A stretch of DNA of 64,000 bases from positions 10,468,193-10,532,192 of the forward strand of contig NC_091012.1 in the NCBI RefSeq assembly GCF_041146395.1, in the 5' to 3' direction. Below the pieces are notes generated by a model. That model had not been told where the DNA came from, did not search any database, and saw nothing but the letters and a program-made list of their open reading frames with translations. The translations under genes and the position numbers were made by a program. The stretch comes from Eulemur rufifrons (lineage: Eukaryota > Chordata > Mammalia > Primates > Lemuridae). The number at the start of each line of letters is the position of its first letter. Position 1 is the stretch's first letter. Of the stretch, positions 51,100-64,000 are shown in pieces.

Positions 51100-51422
51100 G
51101 GCCAGGCGAAGTGGCTCATGCCTGTAATCCTAGCACTCTGGGAGGCTGAGGCGGGAGGAGCTCAGGAGTTCGAAACCAGCCTGAGCAAGAGCAAGACCCC
51201 GTCTCTACTAAAAATAGAAAGAAATTAGCTGGACAACTAAAAATATATAGAAAATATTAGCCAGACATGGTAGCACCTGCCTGTAGTCCCAGGTACTTGG
51301 GAGGCTGAGGCAGGAGGATTGCTTGAGCTCAGGAGTTTGAGGTTGCTGTGAGCTAGGCTGATGCACAGCACTCTAGCCAGGGTACAGAGTGGGACTCTGC
51401 CTCCAAAAAAAGAAAAAAAAAA
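51100..51422 (+). mobile_element. Alu SINE
   Basis: A full Alu starting 'gccaggcgaagtggctcatg', lacking a short left-arm piece ('gaggcgggaggagctcagga'). It has the linker segment 'gacaactaaaaatatataga' and a tail of A with G interruptions. The duplication aagag(c/g)taataaaaca at 51084-51099 and 51423-51438 flanks it, 15 of 16 bases alike. Confidence 0.94.
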
Positions 51423-51439
51423 AAGAGGTAATAAAACAA

Positions 51440-54400
51440 TTCAACAAGATACTCAGTATTCCAAAGGAGAGTATCATTTATTTGTAGGGAAAAAGCCATT
51501 TCGCCTGAACTAAAAATTGTAGTTACAACTCCTCAAGTTATTAAATATAGGAGGTGATGACTTACGGTGCTTCTTTAGTGGCCATTTTGATTTATGCTAC
51601 GATAATAAAGATCATATTTCTCTAGGGAATGTCACTTAAATTTAATGCTGCTTGTAATGTATATGCGAAACTAGAATTAATCATATATACTTTTGTTAAA
51701 GTTTCAAGGAGTAACTGGAGACTTGAATTAAGATTGACACAAACATTGTTAGGAACTAGTTAAATTATAGGAGAACAACCATTTTAATAACATTTTAAAA
51801 GTTAGTTTTTAGTAACTAGTTAGATAGTTATGATAGTGATTATTCGATAACTAATCATAATAATAGAGATATAAAACTCATACCATAAATTAAAATATAT
51901 TAGTGTCTCAGTAAAGGAAGATGACTTTAATTCTAACCTAATGCTGCATAAGAAAATGTTACTTTCCTTTTCTCTTTTACATTTTCTCAGTGTAGCATGA
52001 TTTATTTCATTTCTCCAATATACAAGCTTTTAACTTTCACAGAAACCAGAAATATAATTTTTATGCATTTCTGCAATACATTTTAAAAATTTTATCAAAA
52101 CAGATGAAATTTTGAGCAATTTTAACACAAAACCTTTTATATGTACCAGTATTCATGTTTGGCTTACAGTAATATAATTAAAATCAGTTAAAGTATTTTT
52201 TTTTTTAGAAAACTGACATTTAAAAATATCATGTTTAAATTTTTCATTGTTTCCTTCAAAATTAACTTATCCCCTGCACTCTGGCCTCTCGGAAGAAGAT
52301 TGGCCTCCTGCAACCCTCTACTGAAACAGCTCAGCTCTTTAGACAATCAATCTTGGTCAACTGCAAGATTTAGATCCAAGGTCTTTGGTATATCCTGGAA
52401 GGACTGTTGCTTTCCCAACAATGGGATTGTTGATGTGGAGAATTTTATTACTGACTTAGTCTATCCAAAGTGCTTGTATTTCAGCCCCTCCATCAAAGGA
52501 GGGATAGGTGCTACCATCAACCATAAAAACTAAGCTGGCAGTGAGTTACAGTATGGCACAGCAGCTCATAATCTTACCAAGGGAGGAGCAAGGGTGTCCC
52601 TTGTTATGTATCTTAAAATCTCCTCAACTCCGCAGTCTGACATCCAGCCCTACCAGATTACTGTGAGCAACTTGGAATGTAATAGCCAGTGGGGAGGGGG
52701 TGCATTCACCCGAGGCTCATCCTGTTTCCCCAGTGGTGGCTGCCTCAGCAGCAGGCATTGCCTCTCCTCATGTCTCATGTGTTCAATAGTCTCCACCAGT
52801 CATCTTTTAGTTCACCAGGATATTTTACTATTTATTTATCAAGCAAAACATGAGAGAGAACATAGAAGGTTAAAATACTGCAATTGTGCTGAAAGACATT
52901 CTCTTGAAAAAAGTTAAAAATGCTGACTTTTCTTATCTCATTTGCACCTAGCTCTGACCTAAGAAACAATCCTTATGAATGAGATGCATCAGGATATCTC
53001 GGGATCCTCTGAAAGATTTTACTTCCTCAGCTAAAGGACCAGATGTCTTCACTGAATGCTTATAACTTCACTCTGATCTTCAAGATGAATGTTTTGTCTG
53101 CAGCTCGACAAGAACATGTTATCGTGAGGAAAAGGCAAGGGGAATCATTCATTCTGACTTTATTGAACTAGAAAACTAATTCAAGGATTCACCTTCCTTT
53201 GAGTTTTTGTTGGGGGGATGGGAAATTAGTCCTCTGTAAGTCCCTGTTTGTTGTGTTTTCTACATTTTGCTCCTAAATTTTATCCTAAGTGTTAAATTTT
53301 GTATAATTTGGTTGCCTATAAGTAGATTAGAAGTTTAATATTTGTTCTCAAAATTTATATTTTACTTCTTTGTCAGTTTCTTTTGCAAGAAACATTTATT
53401 GTCAAATTATTAAGATGTCAACAAATTTTATATTAATTCTAAAAACTAACTTTATATGTACATGCATATATACTGCGTATACATAGTTTAAAATATATAT
53501 ACACTCATATACAAACATATTGAAATATTTATATGTTTTATTGTGAAATTTATCAGAAAAACAAAACACCAAAGAAAAATTTTAGATGCTTTGAGCCAAA
53601 GTAAAATTATAAAACAAAATCAATTTTATTTTTAAAGAGGTCAAGAAGCTAACACTTTTCAACTGCTAGTTACAGCTTTTGAAAATATATTTCAATTGTA
53701 TAAAGCAGTTATATAAGCCAATTTTTCTGCAGGGTGCTCATAGACATTAACTCATTAGAAATGGATCCACTGGACTCTCTCAGGCAATTGTTATTTTTCT
53801 AAGCAGTCCATTTTTCTTATTCTGTGTATGAGTTTATAAAGAATTTATATGTCAACATTTTATACTTTTATGGCATTTAAAATTTTGTTCTGCTCAACAG
53901 CAATTTCAGATAGTGCTAAACTGAGCTTTCATATGAATGGTAAGATATTTGATATTTCTTGCAAAATATATCTTAAAAACAAATAGTAAGTCATACTTTC
54001 CTATTTTGTACAAAAACAAATATGACCCTTCTTAATTAACTTATTCAGAAGAAGGTTCTGTGCTAGTAGTTTTTTCATAAGGACTGACAGCACAGTAGTG
54101 CCCAAGTACATATTTTTGTGTAACCCAAACTCATTATTAATTCACAAATATTTATTGAGCTCTAAATGCTTATAAAATACTGTGTCTGCCTTCAAAACCT
54201 CTATAGTCTGTTGGAGGGTAGAAAAAAGAAAATGGGCTATTGCAGTATAGCATATGTTCTAGCAGGATAGATGATGTTGTGAAAATACATGAGGGACACT
54301 GAACCCAGTTTTAAAAATGGAAAAATGTTTAAGCCAACCCTACAAGAAGAAGTAAGAGTTAAGCAGATGAAAATGTAGAAAAGAAATGAGTAGACACTGA

Positions 54401-57275
54401 GCTGAGAGAGAAACACGGCATAACTCATTCTAGCCCCTGCATGTTATTTAGTTGAATATATTGCATAGGGGGAGAGAAGATGTTATAGATGAAAAAAGAG
54501 TAAAAGACAATTTATAGAGGGCTTGTGTATTATGCTAAGTGATTGGATTGTATTTGTAGGGCAATGGAGAACTATTAAAAGTTTTATGAAGGGGAATGAT
54601 AGGACCAGAGTTGCATTTTGAAACTCTGCTCTGGTCAAGGGCAAAGATTAGATTTTAGTGATGTGGGATTTGAAGACAATAGACTGGAGGTAGGGGCGCC
54701 AGTTAACAAGTTGTAACATTTTCCAGTGATAGGCAGTGGTCACCTAAACTAAGCACATGTCAAAATAAAGATCTGTGCATGGATTTTCAAGTTAAGGAGA
54801 AAGATAAATACCTCAAGACTAATTTTCTACATGATATAGATCACAAGTTAAAGACAAACGGGGGTGTAGACTAGACAGGCTGAACAACAGATGCATCAGA
54901 AAATGGAGAGATAATTGAGAAGCCTGGATGGTCCCAATCTGTGCCATATAATGGGGTTCTTCACATGGGATTTTCTAACATCTTTGCCCCTAAATACTGA
55001 TATTAAGATGTTCTTTTGCTTTTGTTTGTTTGTTTATGCTTTGTTTTAGATACCTGTCAATTTGAAGACCTACCCCATGTCAGGCATGTAGACATTCATG
55101 TACATTTTGTCACCTAATATAGTGAAAAACTCAATGTTTTCAGTTATTTTTTTTATGAAAGTGCAACAGAGACTTGTCCAAATATGTATATTTAGCAATT
55201 GCCAGAGGAGGAACTTATATGCAATTTTCTGATTCTAAATCCCTTGGATTTATGAAAACTTTGTCTGGTAAGATAAAAGTTACCTTTTCATATATATGTA
55301 TTTTTTTTTAGCCAAGATGCAATGTAGAAAAACAGAATGAATTTATACCTGATCTTGGAGAACTCCAATTTTCAGGCTTATCAATATTCTTTATTGTATA
55401 ACATGTTGAACAATTTTTCAATAAGTGAGAAAACTGTGGGGGCATCTCCAAATGCATAAATTAAAAAAATTGGAAATATCTGTGATAAGTTAGACAGCAG
55501 CATATGGTACATCAAATTTTCAAACGAATTAAGCAAACATTGTTATAATTATATTCGGGTATCTTTTAATTCTATAATTTAATTTTCAAATATGTTACCA
55601 ATATCATCAGTTGAAATTTGGAACAGTAAGAAAGAAATTACGAGACTATTTTCTTTTCTGTTTCTATAAAATAATAAAAACTATTTCACATTCTTTTTTT
55701 CTCTTTCTCTGTGTGAAAAACTTTATTGTGATTTTGCTTTATTGGTGTGGTATGGAATTGAACATGCACTAAAGGTGGTAGACATTTCTTTGACCCAAAT
55801 TTTCTTTCTAATGTAGACAAGCACACAATTTCACACATAGTGAAAGTTATATTTAGTGGAGATGCGTTTGGGTGGGATTTTTGCCCATGCTCAGGGACTG
55901 GGTATTTAAAAATCAACTAGGTATTTAAAAATCAGCTGTGTCAAAACATCACATGTTCCCCATAAATATATACAACTATTTTGTACCCCTAATAATTAAA
56001 AAAAAAAAAAAAACAAAACCTGGGCAAAAGATCCCTTACTTATTAGAATTATAATGATCATCCAGGTCCATTATGCTCATGACAAGGTCCATTAGCAGTA
56101 ATTTACCATCTGACTTACCCAGTAGATAATTTTTGTTTTGACTCTTGTCCTGTTAGTGTTGGAAAATGTTAGAAAGGGAATGAGTGGAAAGAAAAAGTCA
56201 TAGAAGGCGAATCGCTGTCTTGAGAAAGTTGTGGTTTCATAATCCTAAATGTGGGCAACTACTGTAGGATGGCACTTGGAATCTTTATTCTCTTTGCTCT
56301 TACTTGGTATGAGCTGTAGTTAAGATAATTAAGGATTGTAGTAAGATTTTAGCATAGCATCTTTTCACTGGCCAGTTTCTTCCACCCTCTAAATCTGATT
56401 TGTTGGCCTGGAAAAGAAAGTTATTGTGATTTTAATTTGGGTTCTAGGGCTGATATGTAGCCAGTAGAGCAGATGAGGGCTGTTGCTAAACATGAAGTTA
56501 GTGTGCTCTCTCTAACATGGTATGATTTTAGGCCATAGTACCAAAAACATCTTCCCTATTGGCTTCCAAGGGTACTTGGTATTCCTGGCACTAATCTATT
56601 CAAGCATCTATGTACCTTGCAACCAATGCACGATTTTACATAGTCCTAGCATTAGAGAGAACTTAGGATTCATAATGATAATACCTCATTCCAGTGTAGC
56701 AAAGCCATTCATAAAATTCCTGATACAAATTTGCCTAATATCTGAACAGCCCTAGCCAAGAGGATGATAACAAATGTTTTTTTTTTTTAATTATGAAATG
56801 TTTCTAACAATTAAAAATGTGATTTTTGTACAGGGGAAACATTTCTCTCTCTAGTTTTCCCAACATTTATAGAGTCTTATATTAAACCTATATAAACTTT
56901 CAGCATATACTGATATCAAATTTTTCCTCTTTCTCCATGAAAATAGGGGACAGAGAAAAAATAGTATGACTTTGCAAGTGGAGACTACACTTAAAGAAAG
57001 TATACTAATTATATTCATGAGACTAAACTTTATTAATATGTGATTTTCAGTATCTGATTCAGTATAATATAGTGTATATGAGTTAGTGCTTGGGACTCAG
57101 ATCACCTTATTTTCTAATATTAATTTTCCCTTTACTAGCTATTACATTGAAAATTACTTACATTCCTTATTTCATAGTCTCTGCATCTTAAAACAACATT
57201 AACACCTACCTTAGAAGGCAAATGACATATTAATGTATACAGTGTATTTGTAATTTTATTTGGATTTAATACTAA
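51440..57275. other. Mostly unassigned AT-rich sequence
   Basis: Nearly 6 kb without a supported gene. 52240-52790 is less AT-rich than its surroundings and has two offset plus-strand frames (52231-52533 and 52594-52917) that could be halves of an old coding copy, but I do not recognise the protein. 55905-55999 is a short plus-strand L1 3' end ('tttgtacccctaataattaa' plus A run). 54120-54600 may include an L2-like piece. Several long T or AT runs occur (53440-53530, 55300). Confidence 0.4.
55905..55999 (+). mobile_element. Short L1 3' end
   Basis: Only the last hundred or so bases of an L1 3' UTR with its A tail: 'caaaacatcacatgttcccc', 'tttgtacccctaataatt', then about 16 A. Confidence 0.65.
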
Positions 57276-57281
57276 AACATC

Positions 57282-57630
57282 GGCCAGGTGCCGTCACTCA
57301 CGCCTGTAATCCTAGCACTCTGGGAGGCCGAGGCGGGTGGATTGCTTGAGCTCAGGAGTTTGAGACCAGCCTGAGCAAGAGTGAGACCCTGCCTCTACTA
57401 AAAATAGAAAGAAATTATATGGACAGCTAAAAAATATATATATATAGAAAAATTAGCCAGGCATGGTGGCGCATGCCTGTAGTCCCAGCTACTCGGGAGG
57501 CTGAAGCAGGAGGATTGCTTGAGTCCAGGAGTTTCAGGTTGCTGTGAGCTAGGCTGACGCCATGGCACTCTAGCCTGGGCAACAGAGTGAGACTCTGACT
57601 CAAAAATAAAAAAAATAAATAAAAATAAAA
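57282..57630 (+). mobile_element. Alu SINE (strepsirrhine type)
   Basis: A full Alu starting 'ggccaggtgccgtcactcac', with the inter-arm segment 'ttatatggacagctaaaaaa' and an A-rich tail with AAAT units. Close to the young family at 17763 but with some changes. An 'aaaa(c/t)atc' repeat on both sides is a possible target-site duplication. Confidence 0.93.
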
Positions 57631-59128
57631 TATCTTAAGATATGAACAAAACATCATATAGGCATTACTGGCAAACATTTGTATATTCTATGTAGTTTTC
57701 ATCTAAGAATAAGTTTCAGTGCCCAGATTATTCCACTTTCATGAAACCTGGTAATCTATTATCTTTTTGGCTGCCAGTCAAAAGTTATAATCCAACCCAA
57801 GTTGATAAAATTTCACATTGTACATAAAAAGTGAGAAACAATTATTGTGAAGAAATCAAAATTAGAACTCTTTAAATATATGCTCAATCTATTCAATATT
57901 TTATGAGTACTTAATTTTTTCATGTGTATAAAAGGTAAGATTAATTTTTTGCATAAAAATTGGTCAATATACATAAAAACATTTTAAATATTCAAGAATT
58001 GCTAAATCTTTCAATTCTTGTCTCTGCAGTCCCATAATCCCATATTGATAGAAATCTTGGTTTAAAAAAAACTACCTTTTATGAGATACTTTTTAATGTA
58101 CTGCAATTTAGGTTACTTTAAGAAAGAATGTATGTTCTTATTCACTTAAAATATGATTAAGTATTTACTATGTGTGTTGCTTTATTTCATTTTGTGGCTA
58201 CCTAAGTGAAAGGTCATATATTTGAAAAGGTCAATCTTGTGTGACAGACTTAAGAAAAAGAAATGGTCAATACTATGATATTTAAGTAAAATGATTAAAA
58301 TCTTAATGTGTGCTTAGGAAATAATAATCTAAATATTTTAGAAATATTTGCTGAATTATTCCTCAAAATAAACTTAGGGAATGGATATTCATGTGATTAT
58401 TTTAAGATAGAGTCTGAGAAACAGTTTCAATAACTTGCCCAAGAACACAGAGAGAGAACCTAATGGAATGAGGATTTAAACTCCAGTTGATGAAGTCAAC
58501 ACTGTAGAGCCTAATCTCTTAATTAACACTATGCAAGGAATGACACAGGCAAGCATCAGATACCCATAATCACATATGAAGGGATGCATCAAACACTGGG
58601 CATCAGAGATCTCTTTTAGGGACTGACACAGAGGCTGTGGTTGAAATGACAACTAAATAATAAAGAGAAGAGGGAAAGTCATTACAGGCTAGATGGTATG
58701 CTACCATTGCCATTTGACTGTTGACTTCATATAATTACCAAAATATATCATTCCGATATCATCTTTATAAGCTTAGTTTACTCCCTTATTTTGCCAAATA
58801 AGTTTTGATGTGAATTAATATTCAAAAATCACATGTAAAATAGGACAATCATATGAAAAGTATGCATAGCATTTCAAAGGCCTCATAACAGAAACATCAA
58901 GATACTAAATAACAAATTTAGATGTAACATAAACAAACTACAATTTGGCATTAAATAAGCATATGTAACATTGATATGCAATGGACTATATTGTTTCAAT
59001 GGTAAATATTACTTTTAAAGAGTATCAATTTCACCCATTACATTAATATGAAGATTTCTTGCTTATGAATTATATTAACAAATCCATGAATACATTAGAT
59101 TCTCTAGGTTTTCTGTCAGTCTTTGCAT
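57631..59128. other. Unassigned AT-rich sequence
   Basis: No gene. 58430-58530 resembles a reverse MIR ('taacttgcccaagaacacag', then 'gaggatttaaactccagttg'). The rest has very few frames. Confidence 0.4.
58380..58530 (-). repeat. MIR fragment
   Basis: Reverse-oriented MIR phrases in order: 'taacttgcccaagaacacag', 'aggatttaaactccagttga', 'cactgtagagcc'. Confidence 0.55.
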
Positions 59129-59137
59129 TAGGCACTG

Positions 59138-59403
59138 TTTTTTTTTATTTCAGGATATTATGGGGGTACAAAAATTTTGGTTACATGTTATGACTTTGCC
59201 ACATCCCAACCATGATTTGAGATGTGCCCTTCCCTGCTACAATGCTCACTGCATCCATTAGTTGTGAGTTTATTCACCCCCAAACTCCCTACCCCCAAAG
59301 AATATTACTACCGTGTGAGCACCTTAGTGTTGATCAGTGTCAGTTTGATGGCGAGTACATGTGGTGCCTATTCTTCCATTCTTGTGATACCTCACTTTGG
59401 AGG
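59138..59403 (-). mobile_element. 5'-truncated L1 3' end
   Basis: Starts with a poly(T) on the plus strand and continues as reverse L1 3' UTR ('ggatattatgggggtacaaa') and the end of ORF2 ('tggcgagtacatgtggtgcc', near 59349). The nine-base repeat taggcactg at 59129-59137 and 59404-59412 is the target-site duplication. Confidence 0.85.
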
Positions 59404-59412
59404 TAGGCACTG

Positions 59413-60110
59413 GTTTTGTGGTGCTTACTTTCTTTTACCATTAAGTGCAAGACCTATTTCAAAGTTCCCTTTCCTCTACCCTAATTGTAGAGGAATGTAG
59501 TCTAAGAGAGCAACATGCATTTGCATCAGAGTTATAAAACTTATCACAAAAGAGCCATCGTCCGTGATTAAGCACAAAGTCAGCCAGCACATTTCAAAGA
59601 ATTCCAGAGTATAACTTTTATAAACAAATACTGTAATAAAGTCATGTCACTTTAGAGTAAAAAATAACCACTTGCCAACCAAGGAAAATAACATTGTTTT
59701 CAAATAGGTCCAAATATAATGGAAATGAACAGCCTTATTCATATGATGTAGTAGATGGGCTTACATCTGCAGAACTTGATCAATCAAAACTAATAGAAGA
59801 GTTAGAACCCATAACAGAGAAAAACAGAAAACATTTCCTTAAACATATTTTGTAAAGGGCTTTTACTATTTGTTTAGTGAAAAATGTGGATTGTTTTATC
59901 AGACCTTCATGATCATGTGTTATTTAATTTGATAAATAGTGCATGTTTATACATATAAATTGTGGCTATATGTCTCCTTATGTAATATTTATAAATTTCA
60001 TAAACTTTTCTATTTTTCTCCAAGTAATTTTAATACATAATATTTTATTTAATAGCATCTAACTGTCTCTTCAAGACTCTGAAGATCAAATTAGGCAAAC
60101 CAAGATCAGC
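59413..60110. other. Unassigned AT-rich sequence
   Basis: About 700 bases. No gene or repeat recognised. Confidence 0.4.
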
Positions 60111-60120
60111 AATGTTTCTT

Positions 60121-60438
60121 TCTTTCTTTCTTTTTTTTTTTTTTGAGACAGAGTCTCACTCTGTTGCCCAGGCTAAAGTGCCGTGGTGCTAGCCTAGCTC
60201 ACAGCAACCTCAAACTCCCAGGCTCAAGCAATCCTCCTGCCTCAGCCTCCGAAGTAGCTAGGACTACAGGCAATATATATATTTTTTTAGTTGTCCAGCT
60301 AATTTCTTTCTATTTTTTAGTAGAGGCGGATCTCTCTCTTGCACAGGTTGGTTTCAAACTCCTGAGCTCAAACGATCTGCCTGCCTTGGCCTCTCAGAGA
60401 GCTAGGATTACAGGCATGAGCCACCATGCCCAGCCGGG
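60121..60438 (-). mobile_element. Alu SINE, internally deleted
   Basis: A minus-strand Alu: a tail of (TTTC)n and T, then 'gagacagagtctcactctgt' through 'catgagccaccatgcccagc'. The linker region is shortened and replaced by an AT stretch ('ggcaatatatatattttttt'). The duplication aatgtttctt at 60111-60120 and 60439-60448 flanks it. Confidence 0.93.
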
Positions 60439-60639
60439 AATGTTTCTTAATTGATTTTTAACAAAATGTATTTGTCTATTTGTGAATTTATATATATACA
60501 TACCTATCTTTATTTATCTATCTATATGTATATCAAAGTTTAAATAATGCAAAATGCAATGAAGGTGTGAGTGGCAATAGAAAGAGAAGTGGTGCATTTT
60601 TTTAACCCCATAAGATTTTCCATATATTTTATTTATTTT

Positions 60640-60805
60640 ATAATAATAATGATGATGATGGCTAACATTTACTGAGCACTTATTGTGTGCCAGAGTGTCT
60701 TTAAAGAGTTTTACAATACTATAAGGCAATCACTATTAATATTAATATACCCATTTTACAAATGAGTGAACTAATCCATAGAAAAGTAAATTACCTTGCC
60801 CCAGG
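60640..60805 (-). repeat. MIR SINE
   Basis: A clear reverse MIR: 'gctaacatttactgagcact', 'tattgtgtgccagagtgtct', 'cccattttacaaatgagtga', then 'aaattaccttgcccc'. The flanking (AAT/GAT)n run at 60640-60660 is separate. Confidence 0.8.
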
Positions 60806-60829
60806 GCCAAGACTCTTTACATTCATTCA

Positions 60830-61650
60830 TTCATTTTGTAATATTAAGGAGATACAAAATTTTTGTTACATTGATAGCTTTGGTACTGCTTGTGTCAGGG
60901 CTACAAGTGTACCTATCACTCAAATAGTGTTCATTGTACCCATTAAGTAGGTTTTTGCCCCTTCCCTTGCTTGATTTCCAATGACTTTTACCTCCCTCTG
61001 TGCACATGTGTGCCCATCCATTAGTTCCAATTTATTTGAGAGTTAATGTGGTGTTTGTTTTTCCACTCTTTAGATACTTCACTTACGATAATGGTCACCA
61101 GTTCCATCTAAATTGCTACAGAAGGCATTAATTCACCCTTTTTATGGCTGAATAGTACTCCATGGTATACATACAGCACATTTTGTTAATCCACTCATGC
61201 ATCGAAGGGCATTTGGGTTGATTCCACATCTTTGCAACTGCAAATTGTGCTGCAATAAAAAATTTGAGTGCAGGTTTTTTTTTTTTTTGTTGTTGTTGTT
61301 GTTTTTTCTTTTTGATAAAATGACTTATTTTCCTTTGGACAGTTACCCAGTAGTGGCATTACTAGATAGAATGATAGGTCTACTTGTAATTCTTTGAGAA
61401 ATCTCCATGTTGTTTTCCATAGGGGTTGTACTAATTTGCAGTTCCACCAACAGCATATAAGCATTTCTTTCTCTCTGCATCCATGCCAGCATCTATTTTT
61501 TGTGGCGGGGCTTTTTAATAAAAACCATTTTAACAGGGGTGATATCTCATTGTGGTTTTAATTTGCAATTCCCTGATTAGTGATGTTGAGCATTTTTTTC
61601 ATATGTTTGTTGGCCTTTTGTCTACCTTCTTTTGAAAAACTTCTGTTCAT
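60830..61650 (-). mobile_element. L1 LINE 3' end, reverse
   Basis: Reverse L1 3' UTR ('ggagatacaaaatttttgtt') followed by the end of ORF2 ('gctgaatagtactccatggt' near 61147, 'cgaagggcatttgggttgat' near 61204, 'tacccagtagtggcattact' near 61345, 'gttccaccaacagcatataa' near 61441). An internal T run and (TTG)n near 61277-61304 interrupt it. No frame is intact. Confidence 0.88.
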
Positions 61651-62018
61651 GTATTTTGCTCAATTTTAATGGGGTTATTGTATTTTTTAACCCTATAAGT
61701 TTTTTCATATATTTTCCATATAACTCACATGATTTGAATGTTTTATTGTATACTTTCAGAAAAAAGAGACATTTATCGTTGGGTTATCTTACATCGATAA
61801 TGCAAGTAAGTTCTTAGCACTGTAATTTTTTATATAATAATTTTACATAATAAAATCTACAAATCAAAAGTATGTAATTCAGTAACATTTGAGAAATTTA
61901 TATACTCATGTAGCTATCAATCTAATAAAGGTACAGAATCTATCCATCACCCCAGAAAATTCTCTTTTGTCTCATTCCAGATAATCATTCACTGCTACTA
62001 AAAAAATTTTGGAATATC

Positions 62019-62875
<857 letters not shown>

Positions 62876-62879
62876 GAAC

Positions 62880-63085
62880 ACATGAAATGTACACACACAA
62901 TATGTGCTTTGTAACATCCAGTTCTTTTTGTGAAATGCGATCTTAGAAGATATGTGCATGTTGTGTGTGCCTATTGATAATTCTTTTTTTGCAGAGTAGT
63001 ATTCCATTGTATGACTGTTCCATAGTATTTGTCTCTTCTCTTATTAAAGTACATTTGAATGGTTTACAAGTTTGACTGTTAAAAG
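62880..63085 (-). mobile_element. Old L1 fragment
   Basis: Reverse L1 motif 'gtagtattccattgtatgac' near 62996 with 'gcctattgataattcttttt' before it. Highly diverged. Confidence 0.5.
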
Positions 63086-63089
63086 AGAA

Positions 63090-64000
63090 ACTGTGGCACA
63101 TTAAAATATTAAAGAGTTTACTTGAACATTCACAATTTATCAATCAGGTAGCCCCAGACTTCAAGTGGTAATGGGCTCAAACAAAGAGGCATGAGGAATG
63201 CTTTATAAGGTGAACATAAAATCAAAGCAAAGAAAATATTTGATTGGTTAAAGTGGTTCAGTTGCATTATTTGGGAAAGCCCCAAGTTAGAGGTTTGCTG
63301 GTGATTTTGTATAATCCTAGAATGTGACCATTTATACTGAGCTGGGTTCTAGTTTGCTTACACAGGAACTCATGGTGTTATAGAGTGATGAAGTCACAGC
63401 CCACCTTTCTTAGAAGCCAATAACTATGACACCTGCTTTTGAGAAAAGGCAAGCTTTATTCTAAGGATGACCATCGAGGAACTAGGAGGCACGGCTCAAA
63501 TCTGTCTCCTCAAGTTGGGGGTCTAGGACAAGTTTTAACAAGGGATAGTATTAGGAATTTTGGCTTGGCAGGGTGATTGCAGGGCTTCAAATTTGACCAT
63601 TTACAGTAAGGAATGTTGAGGTAGACATTTTAGCACAAGATGTTCCTGGCCAACAGACTCCTCACTTCTGAAGGGGTTCCAGAGTTCAAGGTTCAGTCAT
63701 GTTCTGGTCTTCTTTGTTCTGTGGGGAGGAAACCTTGGTTCTGGGTATCATTAGAGGCCAAAGCTTTCTCTGTTGCACATGCCCAGGCAACATGACTTGC
63801 AGTTTTGGCTCTGGTATACCTACACCATAAGTTGACATTCCATTATCAAAAGAGCAGGGCCAGTTTGAGTTGGTCCTGCAGTTACAAAGGCACTGTAGCC
63901 ACCTCAGCCTAATGGCCTCCCAATTATTAGTTCTTTAAAGAAAAATTCTCCCCTTTAGGATAGCCTCTCATTTCTTCTTAGGATGAAATCATAGTTTTAT
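63090..64000 (-). repeat. LTR-like interspersed repeat, family unknown
   Basis: The plus strand reads as the reverse of an LTR-like element. 63436-63475 contains the reverse of an AATAAA signal ('ctttattctaaggatgacca'). 63090-63430 ('ttgattggttaaagtggttc', 'ctgagctgggttctagtttg') looks like a known high-copy mammalian repeat. It may be one or two elements and runs to the window edge. It has no coding capacity that I can see. Confidence 0.4.

Overview
This window is nuclear DNA of a mammal, and most likely of a strepsirrhine primate (lemur, loris or galago). The evidence is ten dimeric Alu SINEs of the strepsirrhine type, several with the inter-arm segment 'gacagctaaaaatatatata' and the left-arm wording 'tcctagcactctggg'. 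There are also several L1 3' ends of one family, ending in a G-rich tract and a 'tgtacccccataat' type 3' UTR. MIR, MLT1 and old L1 copies give the ordinary eutherian background. The species cannot be named from the sequence alone.

I find no intact protein-coding gene that I can support. The long open frames are antisense or out-of-frame shadows, parts of LINEs, or pieces of three dead gene copies. These are (i) a processed pseudogene of WRNIP1 (minus strand, about 24.94-27.37 kb) flanked by a 16-bp target-site duplication; (ii) a C2H2 zinc-finger pseudogene (plus strand, about 37.0-38.85 kb) split inside a finger by an L1 with an inverted 5' part; and (iii) a retrocopy of the 5' part of DLG5 (minus strand, about 44.96-46.6 kb).

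Layout. 0-8.6 kb is mostly unassigned low-copy sequence with an LTR-like element, its inverted partial copy, two MIRs and an MLT1 LTR. 8.67-10.19 kb is an old L1 split by an Alu. 10.2-20 kb is mixed old repeats, one old L1 and a young Alu. 20-22.6 kb is L1 ORF2-like sequence with two Alus. 24.9-27.4 kb is the WRNIP1 copy. 27.4-30.5 kb is unassigned. 30.5-36.9 kb is a nest of LINEs with younger L1 3' ends inside it. 37-39.2 kb is the zinc-finger pseudogene with L1 and Alu insertions. 39.2-44.9 kb is AT-rich and largely unassigned. 45-46.8 kb is the GC-rich DLG5 copy. 46.9-49.4 kb is an old L1 carrying a tRNA-Glu half insertion. 49.4-64 kb is AT-rich with Alus, L1 ends, MIRs and LTR-like fragments.

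The features do not form a pathway. What unites them is L1-driven retrotransposition: Alus, gene retrocopies, a tailless tRNA-half insertion and L1s themselves, many with readable target-site duplications. No new molecular system is evident. The best leads are small-scale: the tRNA-Glu half insertion, the twin-primed L1 in the zinc-finger gene, and the possible unspliced 3' edge of the DLG5 copy. All alignments were done by eye; repeat subfamily names are tentative unless stated.
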